Counted from the stretch's first letter, positions 54,819 through 64,000 are shown. The stretch: 64,000 nt of DNA from Brevundimonas vitisensis (GCF_016656965.1 NZ_CP067977.1:62001-126000), one strand, 5' to 3'. The notes: a model not told the origin generated them from the sequence alone. Made by a program: numbers and translations.

Positions 54819-55877
54819 ATGAGAACTGCCGATTTCGACTTTGATCTGCCAGAGGACCGCATTGCCCTGCGGCCGGTGGAGCCGCGCGACTCTGCCCGCC
54901 TGCTGGTGGTCCAGGAGGGTGTGCTGCGTGACGCGGCCGTCCGCGACCTGCCCGGCTTCCTGCGGGCGGGTGATGCGCTTGTATTCAACGATACCCGCGT
55001 GATCCCGGCGCGACTGTCTGGTCTGCGCGAGCGCGCGAACCCCGAAGGCGGCCTGCTGACGGTCGAGGTCGAGGCGACCCTGCATCACCGCGACGCGCCG
55101 GACCGGTGGTCCGCCTTCATGAAGCCCGGCAAGCGGATCAAGCCGGGGGACACGGTCCGGTTCGGCAGCCTTACGGCGACGGTCCTGGCCAAGGGCGAGG
55201 ACGGACTGGTCGACCTGGGCTTCGACCGGTCGGGGGTCGATCTGGATGCCGCGATCCGCGACGTCGGGGTGATGCCGCTGCCGCCCTATATCGCGGCCAA
55301 GCGTCCGGAGGATGAGCGGGATCTGAGTGACTATCAGACGGTGTTTGCCGCCCATGATGGCTCCGTCGCAGCACCGACGGCGGGCCTGCATTTCACGCCC
55401 GAGCTGCTCGCACGGCTGGCCGAGGCGGGCGTCAGTACCCATGCGGTGACCCTGCATGTCGGGGCCGGAACCTTCCTGCCGGTCAAGGCGGATGACACGG
55501 CGGATCACCGGATGCACAGCGAGTGGGGCGAGGTGTCGGTGGGAACGGCGGCCGCGCTGAACGCCGTGCATGCGCGGGGCGGACGTATCGTCTGCGTCGG
55601 CACCACCTCGCTGCGTCTGCTGGAATCGGCCACGGCAGAGGACGGGACCATCGGGGCCTTTCACGGCGATACGGCCATCTTCATTACGCCGGGCTACCGT
55701 TTCCGCGCCGTCGATGTGCTGATGACCAATTTCCACCTGCCGCGCTCGACCCTGTTCATGCTGGTCAGCGCCTTTGCCGGGCTGGAGACGATGAAGGCTG
55801 CCTATGCCCATGCCATCGTTGAATCCTACCGCTTCTATTCTTACGGTGACGGATCGCTGCTTTTCCGCAGCAGGTAG
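54819..55877 (+). CDS. queA: S-adenosylmethionine:tRNA ribosyltransferase-isomerase
   Basis: A 352-residue QueA that transfers and isomerises the ribosyl part of SAM onto 7-aminomethyl-7-deazaguanine in tRNA, forming epoxyqueuosine. Signatures are [67 protein letters not shown] and [22 protein letters not shown] 54819 is preferred over a GTG 12 nt upstream. Together with tgt downstream it makes queuosine-modified tRNA. Confidence 0.96.
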   Translation: MRTADFDFDLPEDRIALRPVEPRDSARLLVVQEGVLRDAAVRDLPGFLRAGDALVFNDTRVIPARLSGLRERANPEGGLLTVEVEATLHHRDAPDRWSAFMKPGKRIKPGDTVRFGSLTATVLAKGEDGLVDLGFDRSGVDLDAAIRDVGVMPLPPYIAAKRPEDERDLSDYQTVFAAHDGSVAAPTAGLHFTPELLARLAEAGVSTHAVTLHVGAGTFLPVKADDTADHRMHSEWGEVSVGTAAALNAVHARGGRIVCVGTTSLRLLESATAEDGTIGAFHGDTAIFITPGYRFRAVDVLMTNFHLPRSTLFMLVSAFAGLETMKAAYAHAIVESYRFYSYGDGSLLFRSR

Positions 55878-55889
55878 GGGACATCTTCC

Positions 55890-56165
55890 ATGCACATCCT
55901 GCGGACCGCATCGTTCGGCCAGCTTTTCATCGTCACCTTCGCTGTATCGGCGAGTTTCCAGGTGGCGTTCACGCTGTTGGGCCTGGTCATGGCCGTCTTG
56001 TCGCCAGGCGTTTTCAACATGAACGGCGTTCCGGCAACATCAGCAGCGGGAGCCATTGGCGTCCTGATTTTCCTGCTCGTGTTTGGCCTTGCCATCAACG
56101 CCGCCATTTCTTCGCTGGGCGCTCTGTTGGTCCTGGCTTGGCGGCGTCTGCTGCCCCGATCCTAG
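55890..56165 (+). CDS. Small membrane protein between queA and tgt
   Basis: A 91-residue protein with two long hydrophobic segments ([20 protein letters not shown] and [20 protein letters not shown]). It begins 12 nt after queA and ends 64 nt before tgt on the same strand, so it is cotranscribed with the queuosine genes. No family recognised; a link to queuosine precursor handling would be speculation. Confidence 0.7.
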   Translation: MHILRTASFGQLFIVTFAVSASFQVAFTLLGLVMAVLSPGVFNMNGVPATSAAGAIGVLIFLLVFGLAINAAISSLGALLVLAWRRLLPRS

Positions 56166-56229
56166 TCACTGCGAGCCTGCACCACGCCAAGGTGACGTGG
56201 GTGGCGATTGGCGCTATTGCGACCGCGCC

Positions 56230-57363
56230 ATGACATTTCCCTTCGACATCACCGCGACCGAGGGCCGTGCGCGCACGGGCGTCCTGAAGACCGCGCGCGG
56301 CGATATCCGCACGCCCGCCTTCATGCCAGTCGGGACGGCTGCGACGGTCAAGGCCATGACCGTCGATCAGGTAGCTGAGACCGGGGCCGACATCCTGCTG
56401 GGCAACACCTATCATCTGATGCTGAGGCCCGGGCCCGAGCGTATGCAGCGGCTGGGCGGACTGCATGAGTTCATGCGCTGGGACAAACCCATCCTGACCG
56501 ACTCGGGTGGGTTCCAGGTCATGTCCTTGTCGGGCATTTCCAAGATGAGTGAGGAGGCGGTCACCTTCTCCAGCCATATTGACGGGTCGAAACACGTCCT
56601 CAGTCCCGAGCGGTCGATTGAGATTCAGGCCGACCGGCTGGGATCCGACATCGTCATGCAGCTGGACGAATGCGTGTCCTGGCCGGCGGAAGAAGCGCGT
56701 GCCCGCTCGGCCATGGAGCTGTCGGCGCGGTGGGGGGCACGGTCCAAGGCCGCCTTCGGCACCCGCGATACCCAGGCTCTGTTCGGCATTCAGCAGGGCT
56801 CGACCTTCGAGCATCTGCGTCGGGAATCAGCCGAGCGGCTGATCGACATCGGCTTCGACGGCTATGCCATCGGTGGACTGGCGGTGGGCGAGGGGCACCA
56901 CGCCATGTGCGAGGTGCTGGATTTCGCACCGGCCATGCTGCCCGCCGACCGGCCCCGCTATCTGATGGGGGTGGGCAAGCCGATCGATCTGGTCGAGGCG
57001 GTGTGGCGCGGCGTCGATATGTTCGACTGCGTCCTGCCGACGCGGGCAGGGCGGCACGGCCAGGCCTGGACCTGGGACGGGCCGATCAATCTGAAGAACG
57101 CCCGCTTTGCCGAGGATCGCGATCCGCTGGACCCGGACGTGCCATGCCCGGCTTCGCGCGACTACTCACGCGCCTATCTGCACCATCTGGTCCGCGCGGA
57201 TGAAATTCTGGGCAAGGTCTTGCTGAGCTGGCACAACATCGCCTTCTTCCAAGCCCTGACGGCGGCGATGCGGGCGGCGGTTGCCGAAGGCCGGTTCGAG
57301 GCCTTCCGGCGCGACTTTCACGCCCGCCATCGGAGCAACGGCTCGGCTAGCGCCGGGGCGTGA
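56230..57363 (+). CDS. tgt: tRNA-guanine transglycosylase
   Basis: A 377-residue Tgt that exchanges guanine 34 of tRNAs for the queuosine precursor preQ1. The catalytic Asp regions are [13 protein letters not shown] and [18 protein letters not shown]. In the usual zinc site (CxCxxC ... H) the sequence is [17 protein letters not shown] at residues 304-320: only the middle Cys and the His remain, Val and Ser replacing the other two Cys. ATG 56230 starts the family-typical [12 protein letters not shown]. The 3' end overlaps the convergent lipoprotein gene by 17 nt. Confidence 0.95.
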   Translation: MTFPFDITATEGRARTGVLKTARGDIRTPAFMPVGTAATVKAMTVDQVAETGADILLGNTYHLMLRPGPERMQRLGGLHEFMRWDKPILTDSGGFQVMSLSGISKMSEEAVTFSSHIDGSKHVLSPERSIEIQADRLGSDIVMQLDECVSWPAEEARARSAMELSARWGARSKAAFGTRDTQALFGIQQGSTFEHLRRESAERLIDIGFDGYAIGGLAVGEGHHAMCEVLDFAPAMLPADRPRYLMGVGKPIDLVEAVWRGVDMFDCVLPTRAGRHGQAWTWDGPINLKNARFAEDRDPLDPDVPCPASRDYSRAYLHHLVRADEILGKVLLSWHNIAFFQALTAAMRAAVAEGRFEAFRRDFHARHRSNGSASAGA

Positions 57364-57877
57364 ACCAGCGGGGCGCGGCGGGCGGGGCGCAGTTCTGGCG
57401 CATGCCCAGGCCCTTCAGATAGGCGCGGCGCAGGCGTCCAGCCTCGATCGCGGACTGCACGTGGCGGCTGTGCTGTTCGGCGCCGGACAGGCGGCGTATC
57501 CAGTCGCGGCCCGGAATGAAGTCGGTCGCCGCATCGCGAATGGCGTCCAGTGCCGCCTCGGCCGCGGCGTCGGATGCGCGCTGCGACAGATTACGACCGT
57601 CCGGCATGGGCGGTTCGTCCGTGTCCGGGCCAAGCGCTTCGTCCAGGCGGGCGATCTCGGCCGCAATGGTCGAGCAGCGGTTCAGATTGCGCGCGTCATA
57701 GGGGTTTGCCTCGGCCTGAAGAAGGACCGTGGGGATGTAGCGGCGACGCAGGTTCAGATCTTCCAGCGGAGCGGTTGCGGCGGCCCCGGCCCCTTGAGCG
57801 ACCGTGCGCGCACCCTCGCCGACCGCCGCACACCCGCCCATGGTGAGCAGGCCGATCAGAATGGTCCGTCCCAACAT
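57347..57877 (-). CDS. Lipoprotein, unknown function
   Basis: A 176-residue protein with lipoprotein signal ([11 protein letters not shown]) and a mostly helical mature part. [49 protein letters not shown] precedes a region with [34 protein letters not shown]. It resembles small Caulobacterales envelope lipoproteins, but I know no function. The last 17 nt overlap the end of tgt. Confidence 0.75.
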   Translation of the reverse strand: MLGRTILIGLLTMGGCAAVGEGARTVAQGAGAAATAPLEDLNLRRRYIPTVLLQAEANPYDARNLNRCSTIAAEIARLDEALGPDTDEPPMPDGRNLSQRASDAAAEAALDAIRDAATDFIPGRDWIRRLSGAEQHSRHVQSAIEAGRLRRAYLKGLGMRQNCAPPAAPRWFTPRR

Positions 57878-57984
57878 AAAAATTTTCGCCTTTCGACAGT
57901 CCGACGGATATGAAGCGCGGCTGCGTTCGTAACTTGCGAGGCTCGGTGCGTTTCCGGCCGAGTACGGCCACCGGGAGAGACTAT

Positions 57985-58104
57985 ATGCTGGGTTTCGTGC
58001 GGTCGATCCTGCTGCGCCTGCGTTGCACGCATGATTTCCGCTACAGCCGCACCAAACCAGGCACCCTGGTGTGCAAACGCTGTCGGGCGAGGCGACGCCC
58101 CTGA
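57985..58104 (+). CDS. Small CxHDF...CxxC protein (39 residues)
   Basis: ATG 57985 with GGGAGAG seven bases upstream gives a 39-residue protein, MLGFVRSILLRLRCTHDFRY then SRTKPGTLVCKRCRARRRP. It carries CxHDFx11CxxCxARR, a pattern suited to zinc binding. The next gene starts with the same layout. A longer frame from 57910 is possible but its start has no ribosome binding site. Confidence 0.55.
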   Translation: MLGFVRSILLRLRCTHDFRYSRTKPGTLVCKRCRARRRP

Positions 58105-58173
58105 TAGGCGAACCATGGTTGACAAGGCCTTGATTTTGCCGCTCCGAATAAATTCAGCCAGGGGGCTGACGAG

Positions 58174-58659
58174 TTGGGGCCAATGCTGTCGCCGTTGAAA
58201 TCGTTGATGTGTCGCCACGACTTTTTCTGGTCGGAGCGAAGCGGCTGCGACCGCTGTCGTCGATGCGGGGCGCGAAGGGACGCTGCTGCCGAGGCTGCTG
58301 TCCATGGCGACGAATTTGCGATCCCGACGGCCAACGGATCTTCTGCGACACCGGCCGCGCCAGCCTTTCAGCCTACCGTCGTCGAATGGAGTGCGCCTTT
58401 ATCGACTGAGGGCTCCGTCTTCGAGCGTCCCCGAAGTGTCGTCGCGCCCCAGCCCCCGACCCTGGTTGCTCCGCCTGAGCCGCGTGATGCCTTGCTGGCC
58501 CGTCTCGACGCCCTGGCGTCAGGACAGACGCTCAATCGCAGCCAAACTCTGGATCTGGTGCTTGCGATCATCGAAGATACGCAGTCCAGCGAGCCGGTTC
58601 TGGTGGGGGTTGTGGCTGCGGACTATTTCGCCCGCCTGCACGCGGCGAAGAAGATCTAG
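58174..58659 (+). CDS. CxHDF...CxxC protein with extended C-terminus
   Basis: A 161-residue protein from a TTG preceded 8 nt upstream by AGGGGG; the ATG at 58183 is the alternative start. The N-terminus (LKSLMCRHDFFWSERSGCDRCRRCGARRDAA in parts) repeats the CxHDF ... CxxCxARR pattern of the preceding small protein. A Pro/Ala-rich linker (about 45-105) leads to a short helical domain (about 105-161: RDALLARLDALASGQTLNRS ... VVAADYFARLHAAKK). Unknown function; probably a zinc-ribbon protein family local to this group. Confidence 0.65.
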   Translation: MGPMLSPLKSLMCRHDFFWSERSGCDRCRRCGARRDAAAEAAVHGDEFAIPTANGSSATPAAPAFQPTVVEWSAPLSTEGSVFERPRSVVAPQPPTLVAPPEPRDALLARLDALASGQTLNRSQTLDLVLAIIEDTQSSEPVLVGVVAADYFARLHAAKKI

Positions 58660-58666
58660 CCGCCGG

Positions 58667-58743
58667 TGGTACGTCCTCTCGGGCTCGAACCGAGGACCCT
58701 CTGATTAAAAGTCAGATGCTCTAACCAACTGAGCTAAGGACGC
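58667..58743 (-). tRNA. tRNA-Lys (TTT)
   Basis: A 77-nt cloverleaf on the minus strand with encoded CCA. The acceptor GCGTCCT pairs with AGGACGT with a terminal G-U pair, the anticodon loop CTTTTAA gives TTT, and the T-loop is GGTTCGAGCC. Confidence 0.96.
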
Positions 58744-58764
58744 ATATCGCACCGGCGAAGCGGC

Positions 58765-58793
58765 TTCATAGGGGTGACCTTGGCAGGGATCAA
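58765..58793 (-). promoter_or_regulatory. Promoter for tRNA-Lys
   Basis: On the minus strand TTGATC (58788-58793) and TATGAA (58765-58770) are spaced by 17 bases, placing the start about 15 nt before the tRNA. Confidence 0.65.
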
Positions 58794-58820
58794 GCCGCCT
58801 TGTGGTGTTTTCGTGCAGCC

Positions 58821-59093
58821 TCAGCAGTCGCGACCCTGTCGTCGACGCTGTTCGCAGCGGCGCTGCTCGCGTTCATAGGCCCGTTGCTCGCGTTCGCGCC
58901 TCGCCTTGGTCTCTTCGTCCGAGGTGGTCACAGCGTCCACGCCGGCACCGACCACGGCCCCGGTAACGGTGGCCGCCCCGCCGATGACGGCCGCACCGGC
59001 CCCCACGGCCGCGCCGACAAGGCAGCCTTGCAGCATCAGTGCGCCCCCTAGGACGACGGTCAGGGCGGTCGCCCGGCGCAGGATGGTGGTCAT
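58821..59093 (-). CDS. Glycine-zipper lipoprotein
   Basis: A 90-residue protein with lipoprotein signal (LTVVLGGALMLQGC), an Ala/Gly/Val-rich stretch of GxxxG type (about 25-52, VGAAVGAGAAVIGGAATVTG) and an Arg/Glu/Gln-rich C-terminal coil ending RRRQGRDC. The zipper suggests membrane association; function unknown. Confidence 0.75.
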   Translation of the reverse strand: MTTILRRATALTVVLGGALMLQGCLVGAAVGAGAAVIGGAATVTGAVVGAGVDAVTTSDEETKARREREQRAYEREQRRCEQRRRQGRDC

Positions 59094-59190
59094 GGTCTGG
59101 TTCTCCCCGATCCGGTACGGTTAACCGCGAAAGGATGAACAGAGACTGAGCGGGCGGCCACAGCGTGATCGCCCGCCGTTGTCGTCGTCC

Positions 59191-59886
59191 TTACAGGCTG
59201 TCGACCATCACCAGCTCGGCATCGGCCGTGGCGGTGATGACGATTTCGGCCTCGTCGCGGATGGCCGCGCCATCGCGGGCGTTCAGGGTCGTGCCATTGA
59301 CCTGAACCGCACCGACCGCCGGCACCAGATAGGCCCGGCGACCGGACCCCAGGGCATAGGTCAGGCTTTCACCCGCGGTCAGCGTGGCCGCCAGCACCTT
59401 GGCGTCGGCATTGATGGTCAGGGCCCCGTCGTCGGGATCACCCGAGGCCATCACCGAGAACTGGCCGGAACGGTCGCTCTTGGGAAAGGTCTTGGCCCCC
59501 CAACTGGGCTGGGCTCCGCGCTTGTCCGCCTCGATCCAGATCTGGAACAGGGTGGTGGTTTCGTCTTCCAGATTGAACTCGGAGTGGCGCACGCCCGTGC
59601 CCGCACTCATCACCTGGACGTCGCCCGCGGCGGTGCGGCCCTGGTTGCCCATGGAGTCCTGATGGGTGATCGCCCCGGTCCGGACATAGGTGATGATTTC
59701 CATGTCGTTGTGCGGATGGGGCGGAAAGCCGGACTTGGCGGCGATTTCGTCATCGTTCCAGACGCGCAACCGACCCCAGCTCATACGGTTGGGGTCGTAA
59801 TAGTTGGCGAACGAGAAATGGTGCCTGGCCTTCAGCCAGCCGTGGTCCGCGCCGCCGAGTGAGGAAAAGGGTCGAACGTCGATCAT
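59191..59886 (-). CDS. Pirin-family protein (YhhW/quercetinase-like)
   Basis: A 231-residue bicupin pirin. The metal ligands lie in GFPPHPHNDMEIITYV (His, His, and the Glu-bearing ME) and in GTGVRHSEFN. HHFSFANYYDPNRMSWGRLRVWNDDEIA is the family N-terminal signature. Related E. coli YhhW has quercetin dioxygenase activity; the physiological substrate is unknown. It lies apart from neighbours. Confidence 0.92.
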   Translation of the reverse strand: MIDVRPFSSLGGADHGWLKARHHFSFANYYDPNRMSWGRLRVWNDDEIAAKSGFPPHPHNDMEIITYVRTGAITHQDSMGNQGRTAAGDVQVMSAGTGVRHSEFNLEDETTTLFQIWIEADKRGAQPSWGAKTFPKSDRSGQFSVMASGDPDDGALTINADAKVLAATLTAGESLTYALGSGRRAYLVPAVGAVQVNGTTLNARDGAAIRDEAEIVITATADAELVMVDSL

Positions 59887-59963
59887 GGGGAAGCTCCCGG
59901 AATCCGAGGGTTATCAACCTCGCTGACGTCTATATAGGTAACAGTTGCAGTGGCGGAAGTGGC

Positions 59964-61049
59964 TTAGGGGTTTTGTGCCCTATGCCTCAACATCGCGTCG
60001 GCTAGAACGCAGGCGGCCATGGCTTCCACGACCGGCACGCCGCGCAGCGCTACGCAGGGGTCGTGACGGCCCTTGGTCCGCAGATCCACGTCGAGGCCAT
60101 CGCGGTTGACGGTCTGGCGCGGGGTCAGGATGGAGGAGGTGGGCTTGAACGCCACGTTCGCCGTGATCGGCTGGCCCGTCGAAATGCCGCCCAGGATGCC
60201 GCCGGCATGGTTGGAGCCGAAGACGATCTGGCCGTCGGGCCCCATCCGCATCTCGTCGGCATTGTCCTCGCCCGACAGGGCGGCAGAGGCAAAGCCCGCG
60301 CCGATCTCGATGCCCTTGACCGCATTGATGGACATCAGGGCGGCGGCCATTTCGGCATCCAGCTTGGCATAGAGCGGGCTGCCCCATCCGGCGGGCACGC
60401 CGGTAATCTCGAGCGCCACGACAGCGCCGATCGAGGACCCGGCCTTGCGCACGCCGTCCAGATACGCCTCCCAGGCCGGCACGACCTCGACCGAGGCCGC
60501 GAACAGGGGGTTGTCATAGACGGCGGCGAAATCCACGGCCTCGGGCGCGATCCGGTGCGGACCCAGTTGCACCACCCCGGCGCGGATCGAGATGGCTTCG
60601 CCCAGGACCTTTCGGGCGACGGCCCCGGCGGCGACGCGCATGGCGGTCTCGCGCGCCGAGGAACGGCCACCACCGCGATGATCCCGCACGCCGTATTTGG
60701 TCTGATAGGTCAGGTCGGCATGACCGGGGCGATAGGCCCGCGCGATCTCGCCATAGTCCTTTGAGCGCGTGTCCTCGTTCTGGATCTCGATGGCGATGGG
60801 AGTGCCGGTGGTGACCGGGCCGTCACCGTCGTCGAACACGCCCGACAGGATGCGGGCGGTGTCGCTCTCGTTCCGCTGGGTTACGAACCGGCTGCCGCCG
60901 GGCTTTCTGCGGTCCAGCCAGGGCTGCAGATCCGCCTCGGTCAGGGGAAGGCGCGGCGGGCAGCCGTCGATGACGCAGCCGATCGCCGGGCCGTGGCTCT
61001 CGCCCCAGGTGGTGACACGAAACAGATGGCCGAAGGTGTTGTGGGACAT
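59964..61049 (-). CDS. aroC: Chorismate synthase
   Basis: A 361-residue FMN-dependent enzyme that makes chorismate from EPSP, the last shikimate step. Signatures are [58 protein letters not shown], and [15 protein letters not shown] with [15 protein letters not shown]. It begins 12 nt behind the J-like gene and is cotranscribed with it. It supplies the chorismate used by the chorismate mutase at 46.6 kb. Confidence 0.97.
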   Translation of the reverse strand: MSHNTFGHLFRVTTWGESHGPAIGCVIDGCPPRLPLTEADLQPWLDRRKPGGSRFVTQRNESDTARILSGVFDDGDGPVTTGTPIAIEIQNEDTRSKDYGEIARAYRPGHADLTYQTKYGVRDHRGGGRSSARETAMRVAAGAVARKVLGEAISIRAGVVQLGPHRIAPEAVDFAAVYDNPLFAASVEVVPAWEAYLDGVRKAGSSIGAVVALEITGVPAGWGSPLYAKLDAEMAAALMSINAVKGIEIGAGFASAALSGEDNADEMRMGPDGQIVFGSNHAGGILGGISTGQPITANVAFKPTSSILTPRQTVNRDGLDVDLRTKGRHDPCVALRGVPVVEAMAACVLADAMLRHRAQNP

Positions 61050-61061
61050 GACCCGTGACGC

Positions 61062-61784
61062 TTACGCGGCCAGGCGGTCCGGCGTCCAGACACGGGTGAA
61101 GCGCGCCAGCATATCCTCTGCCACCGACGGGGCGTCGTCGCGAGGTTCCAGCGTGACGAACAGATGTCCTTGCGGGTGTCGTCCACGCGCCGGAAGGCCC
61201 AGGTTCTTCAAACGCAGGCAAAGGAGCTGGTCCGCCACGATCCATGCAGAACGAACCCCGGCATGGGTGTCGATCTCCAGTCGTCCGCCATCAGCGACAA
61301 GGCGATGCGAAACGGGCCAGCGCATGTGCAGATCGTCCCCGATCGCATGCATTCCATCGGCCGGCCGAATAACGACAGGCAGAAAGAGGTCCTCGCCGGA
61401 CGCTCCGGCGGCTTTCAAGCGCAGGTGCTCACCGGTGCGGACGCCGGCCGGAACGCGGATCCGCAGATCGCGACCGGCAAGACGGACCCGCGACAGGCCT
61501 CCGGCCAGTGCCTGTGCCGGCGTAATGCTCACAACGGGCGGGGCAGGGGGCGCCTGGACCGGCGGCGACAGAGCCAGGGGCACGGCCTGGCTCTGGATCA
61601 GCCGCCATGCGGCAATGGTCTGACGAAAGCGCTCGGCATCCCCGCCCGCGACATCGGGCCGGGCGGCCTTGATGGTGGTCCGAAAGGCCGCTGTAACGAC
61701 CTCCGCATCGGCCGGACCGGTCAGGCCCAGCAAGGCATAGGCCTGATGGATCGAGGAAACGTCGGATGTGGACCTAGCGCGCAT
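61062..61784 (-). CDS. DnaJ-like protein with degenerate J domain
   Basis: A 240-residue protein. The N-terminal segment (about 10-70) resembles a J domain (SIHQAYALLGLTGPADAEVVTAAFR ... ) but HPD is replaced by RPD (AARPDVAGGD), so DnaK stimulation is doubtful. The rest (about 85-230) looks like a DnaJ C-terminal substrate-binding region (LRIRVPAGVRTGEHLRLKAAG, GHLFVTLEP) with no Cys-rich zinc domain. It precedes aroC by 12 nt. Confidence 0.72.
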   Translation of the reverse strand: MRARSTSDVSSIHQAYALLGLTGPADAEVVTAAFRTTIKAARPDVAGGDAERFRQTIAAWRLIQSQAVPLALSPPVQAPPAPPVVSITPAQALAGGLSRVRLAGRDLRIRVPAGVRTGEHLRLKAAGASGEDLFLPVVIRPADGMHAIGDDLHMRWPVSHRLVADGGRLEIDTHAGVRSAWIVADQLLCLRLKNLGLPARGRHPQGHLFVTLEPRDDAPSVAEDMLARFTRVWTPDRLAA

Positions 61785-61949
61785 CCGGCACTTAGGCCGC
61801 CATCATGGTCAAGACCGGGTTAACCGTACGAATCGCACTGAGCTAAAAATCGCCTTAAGTCATGTCGGTGCTCGCACGGGCCGTTCGACGTACCCCTGAC
61901 AGGCGGCTGACCGCAGGTTCGAAACACTGCAGACCATGGAGACATTCGC

Positions 61950-62369
61950 GTGCGCGTTATGGTGATGATGAAAGGCACTGAAGCCATTGAACAGGGAGTC
62001 CAGCCGAGCGAGGCCCTGATGGCCGAGATGATGGCCTTCAACGAAGAACTGGTTGCGGCCGGCATCATGATCTCGGGCGAGGGTCTGCAGCCTTCGTCCA
62101 AGGGCAAGCGGGTTGTGTTCGGCGGGCGGGACAAGCCGATCGTCTATGACGGCCCCTTTGCCGAGACCAAGGAACTGATCGCCGGCTTCTGGATCTGGGA
62201 GGTGAAGGACATGGACGAAGCCATGGCCTGGGCCGTCCGCATCCCCGACACCGACAAACTGCACGGAGAAGTCGAGGTCCGCCCGGTCGTCACCTTTGAG
62301 GATTTCGACAATATGACCCCGGAACTGTCCGCCCAGGAACAGTCGCTGCGCGAGCGGACCGGCGGCTAA
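61950..62369 (+). CDS. YciI/DGPF-family protein
   Basis: A 139-residue protein starting at GTG with GGAGA upstream. It has the YCII fold ([41 protein letters not shown]) and the C-terminal [20 protein letters not shown] motif. Such proteins often accompany ECF sigma factors, but none is here. The reaction is unknown. Confidence 0.85.
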   Translation: MRVMVMMKGTEAIEQGVQPSEALMAEMMAFNEELVAAGIMISGEGLQPSSKGKRVVFGGRDKPIVYDGPFAETKELIAGFWIWEVKDMDEAMAWAVRIPDTDKLHGEVEVRPVVTFEDFDNMTPELSAQEQSLRERTGG

Positions 62370-62421
62370 GCCACGCTTTGACGCACCTGACGGGCGGGGC
62401 TTTGCAGGCTATAGCGGCGGG

Positions 62422-63096
62422 ATGACAAACGCCGCCATTCCCGCCTCGCCCTCGCGTGAGGAATACGCCCGCGATTATGCCGCCGCCCTGGCCGCCAACG
62501 GGGACGAGACGATCTTCGAGCGGGACGAACCGATCGGTCTGTTCGTGGAATGGCTGGCTCAGGCCAAGGGGACAGAGCCCAACGATTCCAACGCCATGGC
62601 GCTGTCGACCGTCGATGCATCGGGCCTGCCCGACAGCCGGATGGTGCTGCTGAAGGACGTCGATGCCCGCGGCTTCACCTTCTATTCCAACCGCGAGAGC
62701 GCCAAGGGCGGGCAGCTGGCCGGACATCCGGCGGCGGCCCTGCTGTTCCACTGGAAGTCGCTGCGCCGACAGGTGAGGGTACGGGGCCGGATCGAACCCG
62801 TCACGGCGGAGGAGGCCGACGCCTATTTTGCCAGCCGCGCGCGCGAAAGCCGCATCGGGGCCTGGGCCTCGGATCAGTCGCGACCGCTGGACAGCCGCGC
62901 GGCGCTAGAGGCGGCGGTTGCGCGTGAGACTGAGCGATTCGACGGGCAGGACGTCCCGCGTCCGGAACATTGGACCGGCTGGCGGGTGGTGCCGGACAGC
63001 GTGGAGTTCTGGCGGGATCGCCCGTTCCGCCTGCACGACCGGCTGCGGTTCGACCGCGCAGGACCGGCCTGGATCCGGACCCGGCTCTGGCCCTGA
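62422..63096 (+). CDS. pdxH: Pyridoxamine 5'-phosphate oxidase
   Basis: A 224-residue FMN enzyme forming pyridoxal 5'-phosphate. Signatures are [69 protein letters not shown] and the C-terminal [13 protein letters not shown]. It ends 4 nt before the end of the convergent TetR gene. Confidence 0.96.
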   Translation: MTNAAIPASPSREEYARDYAAALAANGDETIFERDEPIGLFVEWLAQAKGTEPNDSNAMALSTVDASGLPDSRMVLLKDVDARGFTFYSNRESAKGGQLAGHPAAALLFHWKSLRRQVRVRGRIEPVTAEEADAYFASRARESRIGAWASDQSRPLDSRAALEAAVARETERFDGQDVPRPEHWTGWRVVPDSVEFWRDRPFRLHDRLRFDRAGPAWIRTRLWP

Positions 63097-63100
63097 TGGG

Positions 63101-63721
63101 TCAGGTGCCGTAGCGGGCGAGGAAGGTTTCGACCGCATCGGCGGCGATCTGGTCCACCGTTCGCCGGGTGCGGACCTCTTCGCCCGTGACCAGGGGCACG
63201 AAGAAGACCGGGTGTTCGACCATGCCCATCAGCTGACCGGCCGCCCAGGACGGCTTTTCGCAGGCGATCTCGCCGCGATCGATCATGGTCTGGATCACCC
63301 CCATCAGACTGGCCCCGAAGAAGTCTCGTCCTCGTTCGAAAAAGCTCATGGCCACGCTTTTGAAGCGGGGCCGTTCAGCCATCACGAGCCGGAAGACCGA
63401 ACGCACGAACGGATCGCTCATGAACCGGGCATAGGCGGTCAGGAAACTGGTCAGCTGAACACGGGCGCTGCCCTGCTGCGAACGCACGAAATCCATCTGG
63501 GCGGCGAAGTCGTTGGCAGCGTCCTCGATCACCGCCTTGAACAGTTCGGCCTTGCCGGGGAAGTAGCCGTACAGTGTGGCGGTTGAGACGCCGGCTTCGC
63601 GTGCGATCGGCTCCATGCGCGTCGCGGCATAACCTTCGCTCATGAAGTAGCGGCGGGCGTGGTGCAGCACCGCGTCACGGCGCGTGTCCTGATGGGGCGG
63701 GCGGACGTCCTGGACAGACAT
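63101..63721 (-). CDS. TetR/AcrR-family transcriptional regulator
   Basis: A 206-residue regulator. The N-terminal helix-turn-helix reads RDAVLHHARRYFMSEGYAAT ... EPIAREAGVSTATLYGYFPGKAELFKAV, the TetR signature. The C-terminal ligand domain (about 75-206) has no informative motif. ATG 63721 is preferred, though no Shine-Dalgarno sequence is seen; an upstream frame to 63790 exists. The regulated gene is not evident. Confidence 0.9.
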   Translation of the reverse strand: MSVQDVRPPHQDTRRDAVLHHARRYFMSEGYAATRMEPIAREAGVSTATLYGYFPGKAELFKAVIEDAANDFAAQMDFVRSQQGSARVQLTSFLTAYARFMSDPFVRSVFRLVMAERPRFKSVAMSFFERGRDFFGASLMGVIQTMIDRGEIACEKPSWAAGQLMGMVEHPVFFVPLVTGEEVRTRRTVDQIAADAVETFLARYGT

Positions 63722-63818
63722 AAGTGCGAAGCGATTCAGCAAGATGCGGGAAGAGGCCTGGATCGTGCCGCGTCTGCTCATGCATCGCAAGAGCCAAACC
63801 CCCGTTCACCTAGCGTCG

Positions 63819-64000
63819 TCAGGTCTGAACGTGCTGGGCCAGCAGGGGATGTGCCATGACCGGGGCGGCCAGGCGGATCACGGCTTGAGGGTCCTCTAGG
63901 CGCACAGCGGCCGTCGCATCGGCCACGATGAAGTCGGCGTGGACCTTCGAAGGTTCCGTCAGCCGCTCGTGTCCCGGTCGTACCGTGCCCAGATATTGGG
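63819..64000 (-). CDS. Uridine-kinase-like protein, C-terminus only
   Basis: The last 60 or so codons of a minus-strand gene enter from the right edge. They read QYLGTVRPGHERLTEPSKVH then ADFIVADATAAVRLE, ending HPLLAQHVQT. The TVRP ... EPSK ... AD(V/F)I pattern matches the C-terminus of uridine kinases (P-loop kinases of the PRK family). The P-loop is outside the window. Confidence 0.6.
   Translation of the reverse strand, partial: QYLGTVRPGHERLTEPSKVHADFIVADATAAVRLEDPQAVIRLAAPVMAHPLLAQHVQT

Overview
The window is about two-thirds G+C and reads as ordinary chromosome from an alphaproteobacterium of the order Caulobacterales, most likely Brevundimonas or a close relative. The best evidence is mipZ (the ParA-like division-site regulator of that group), a full tolQRA-tolB-pal cluster, class II DAHP synthase, and the typical Caulobacterales ribosomal and RNA polymerase proteins. 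I see no prophage, insertion sequence, integrase or CRISPR array. The genus is inferred from protein sequence recalled from memory, not from a search.

Layout. 1-10.2 kb: a Cys-rich secreted protein cut by the left edge, a small membrane protein, a frameshifted remnant, tRNA-Ser(CGA), a GH5 lipoprotein, a NrtR-like Nudix protein and an HD hydrolase, a repeat-bearing lipoprotein behind a MoxR-type ATPase, alr, rnhB, a secreted protein, a secreted FGE-fold protein and tag. 10.6-19.1 kb: rpoB and rpoC, ending in a strong terminator. 19.2-23.6 kb (minus strand): a MacA/MacB-type efflux operon with a TonB-like envelope protein as last gene. 24.0-28.4 kb: rpsL-rpsG-fusA-tuf. 28.7-31.3 kb: an HWE/HisKA_2-type kinase, a tiny lipoprotein and a CBS/CorC membrane protein. 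31.4-33.8 kb: tRNA-Trp, secE, nusG, rplK, rplA. 34.4-35.8 kb: rplJ-rplL with its own promoter and long leader. So rplJL and rpoBC, usually neighbours, lie 20 kb apart at opposite ends of the str/beta block.

36-43 kb holds an M61 peptidase, a lone sugar-type ABC ATPase and a ROK kinase with a LacI-type palindrome between them, two small membrane proteins among dispersed GTCCGC...GCGGAC repeats, tRNA-Val and a dicarboxylate/amino-acid symporter. 43-47.4 kb is an aromatic amino-acid block: class II DAHP synthase, a Tat-type lipoprotein FAD oxidase on the other strand, a prephenate dehydratase without ACT domain, and chorismate mutase. Between the last two sits the most interesting element: a 35-codon leader peptide whose last 14 codons include five Tyr and two Phe. 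An 11-nt segment inside those codons is perfectly complementary to the sequence just upstream of the chorismate mutase start, which suggests a Phe/Tyr-sensing attenuator that controls translation.

47.4-64 kb: pal-tolB-tolA-tolR-tolQ (minus strand), panC, a SPOR-domain lipoprotein, mipZ, a membrane J-domain protein, queA and tgt (queuosine pathway), two small proteins sharing a CxHDF...CxxC motif, tRNA-Lys, a glycine-zipper lipoprotein, a pirin, aroC, a J-like protein lacking the HPD histidine, a YciI-family protein, pdxH, a TetR regulator, and the C-terminus of a uridine-kinase-like protein at the right edge.
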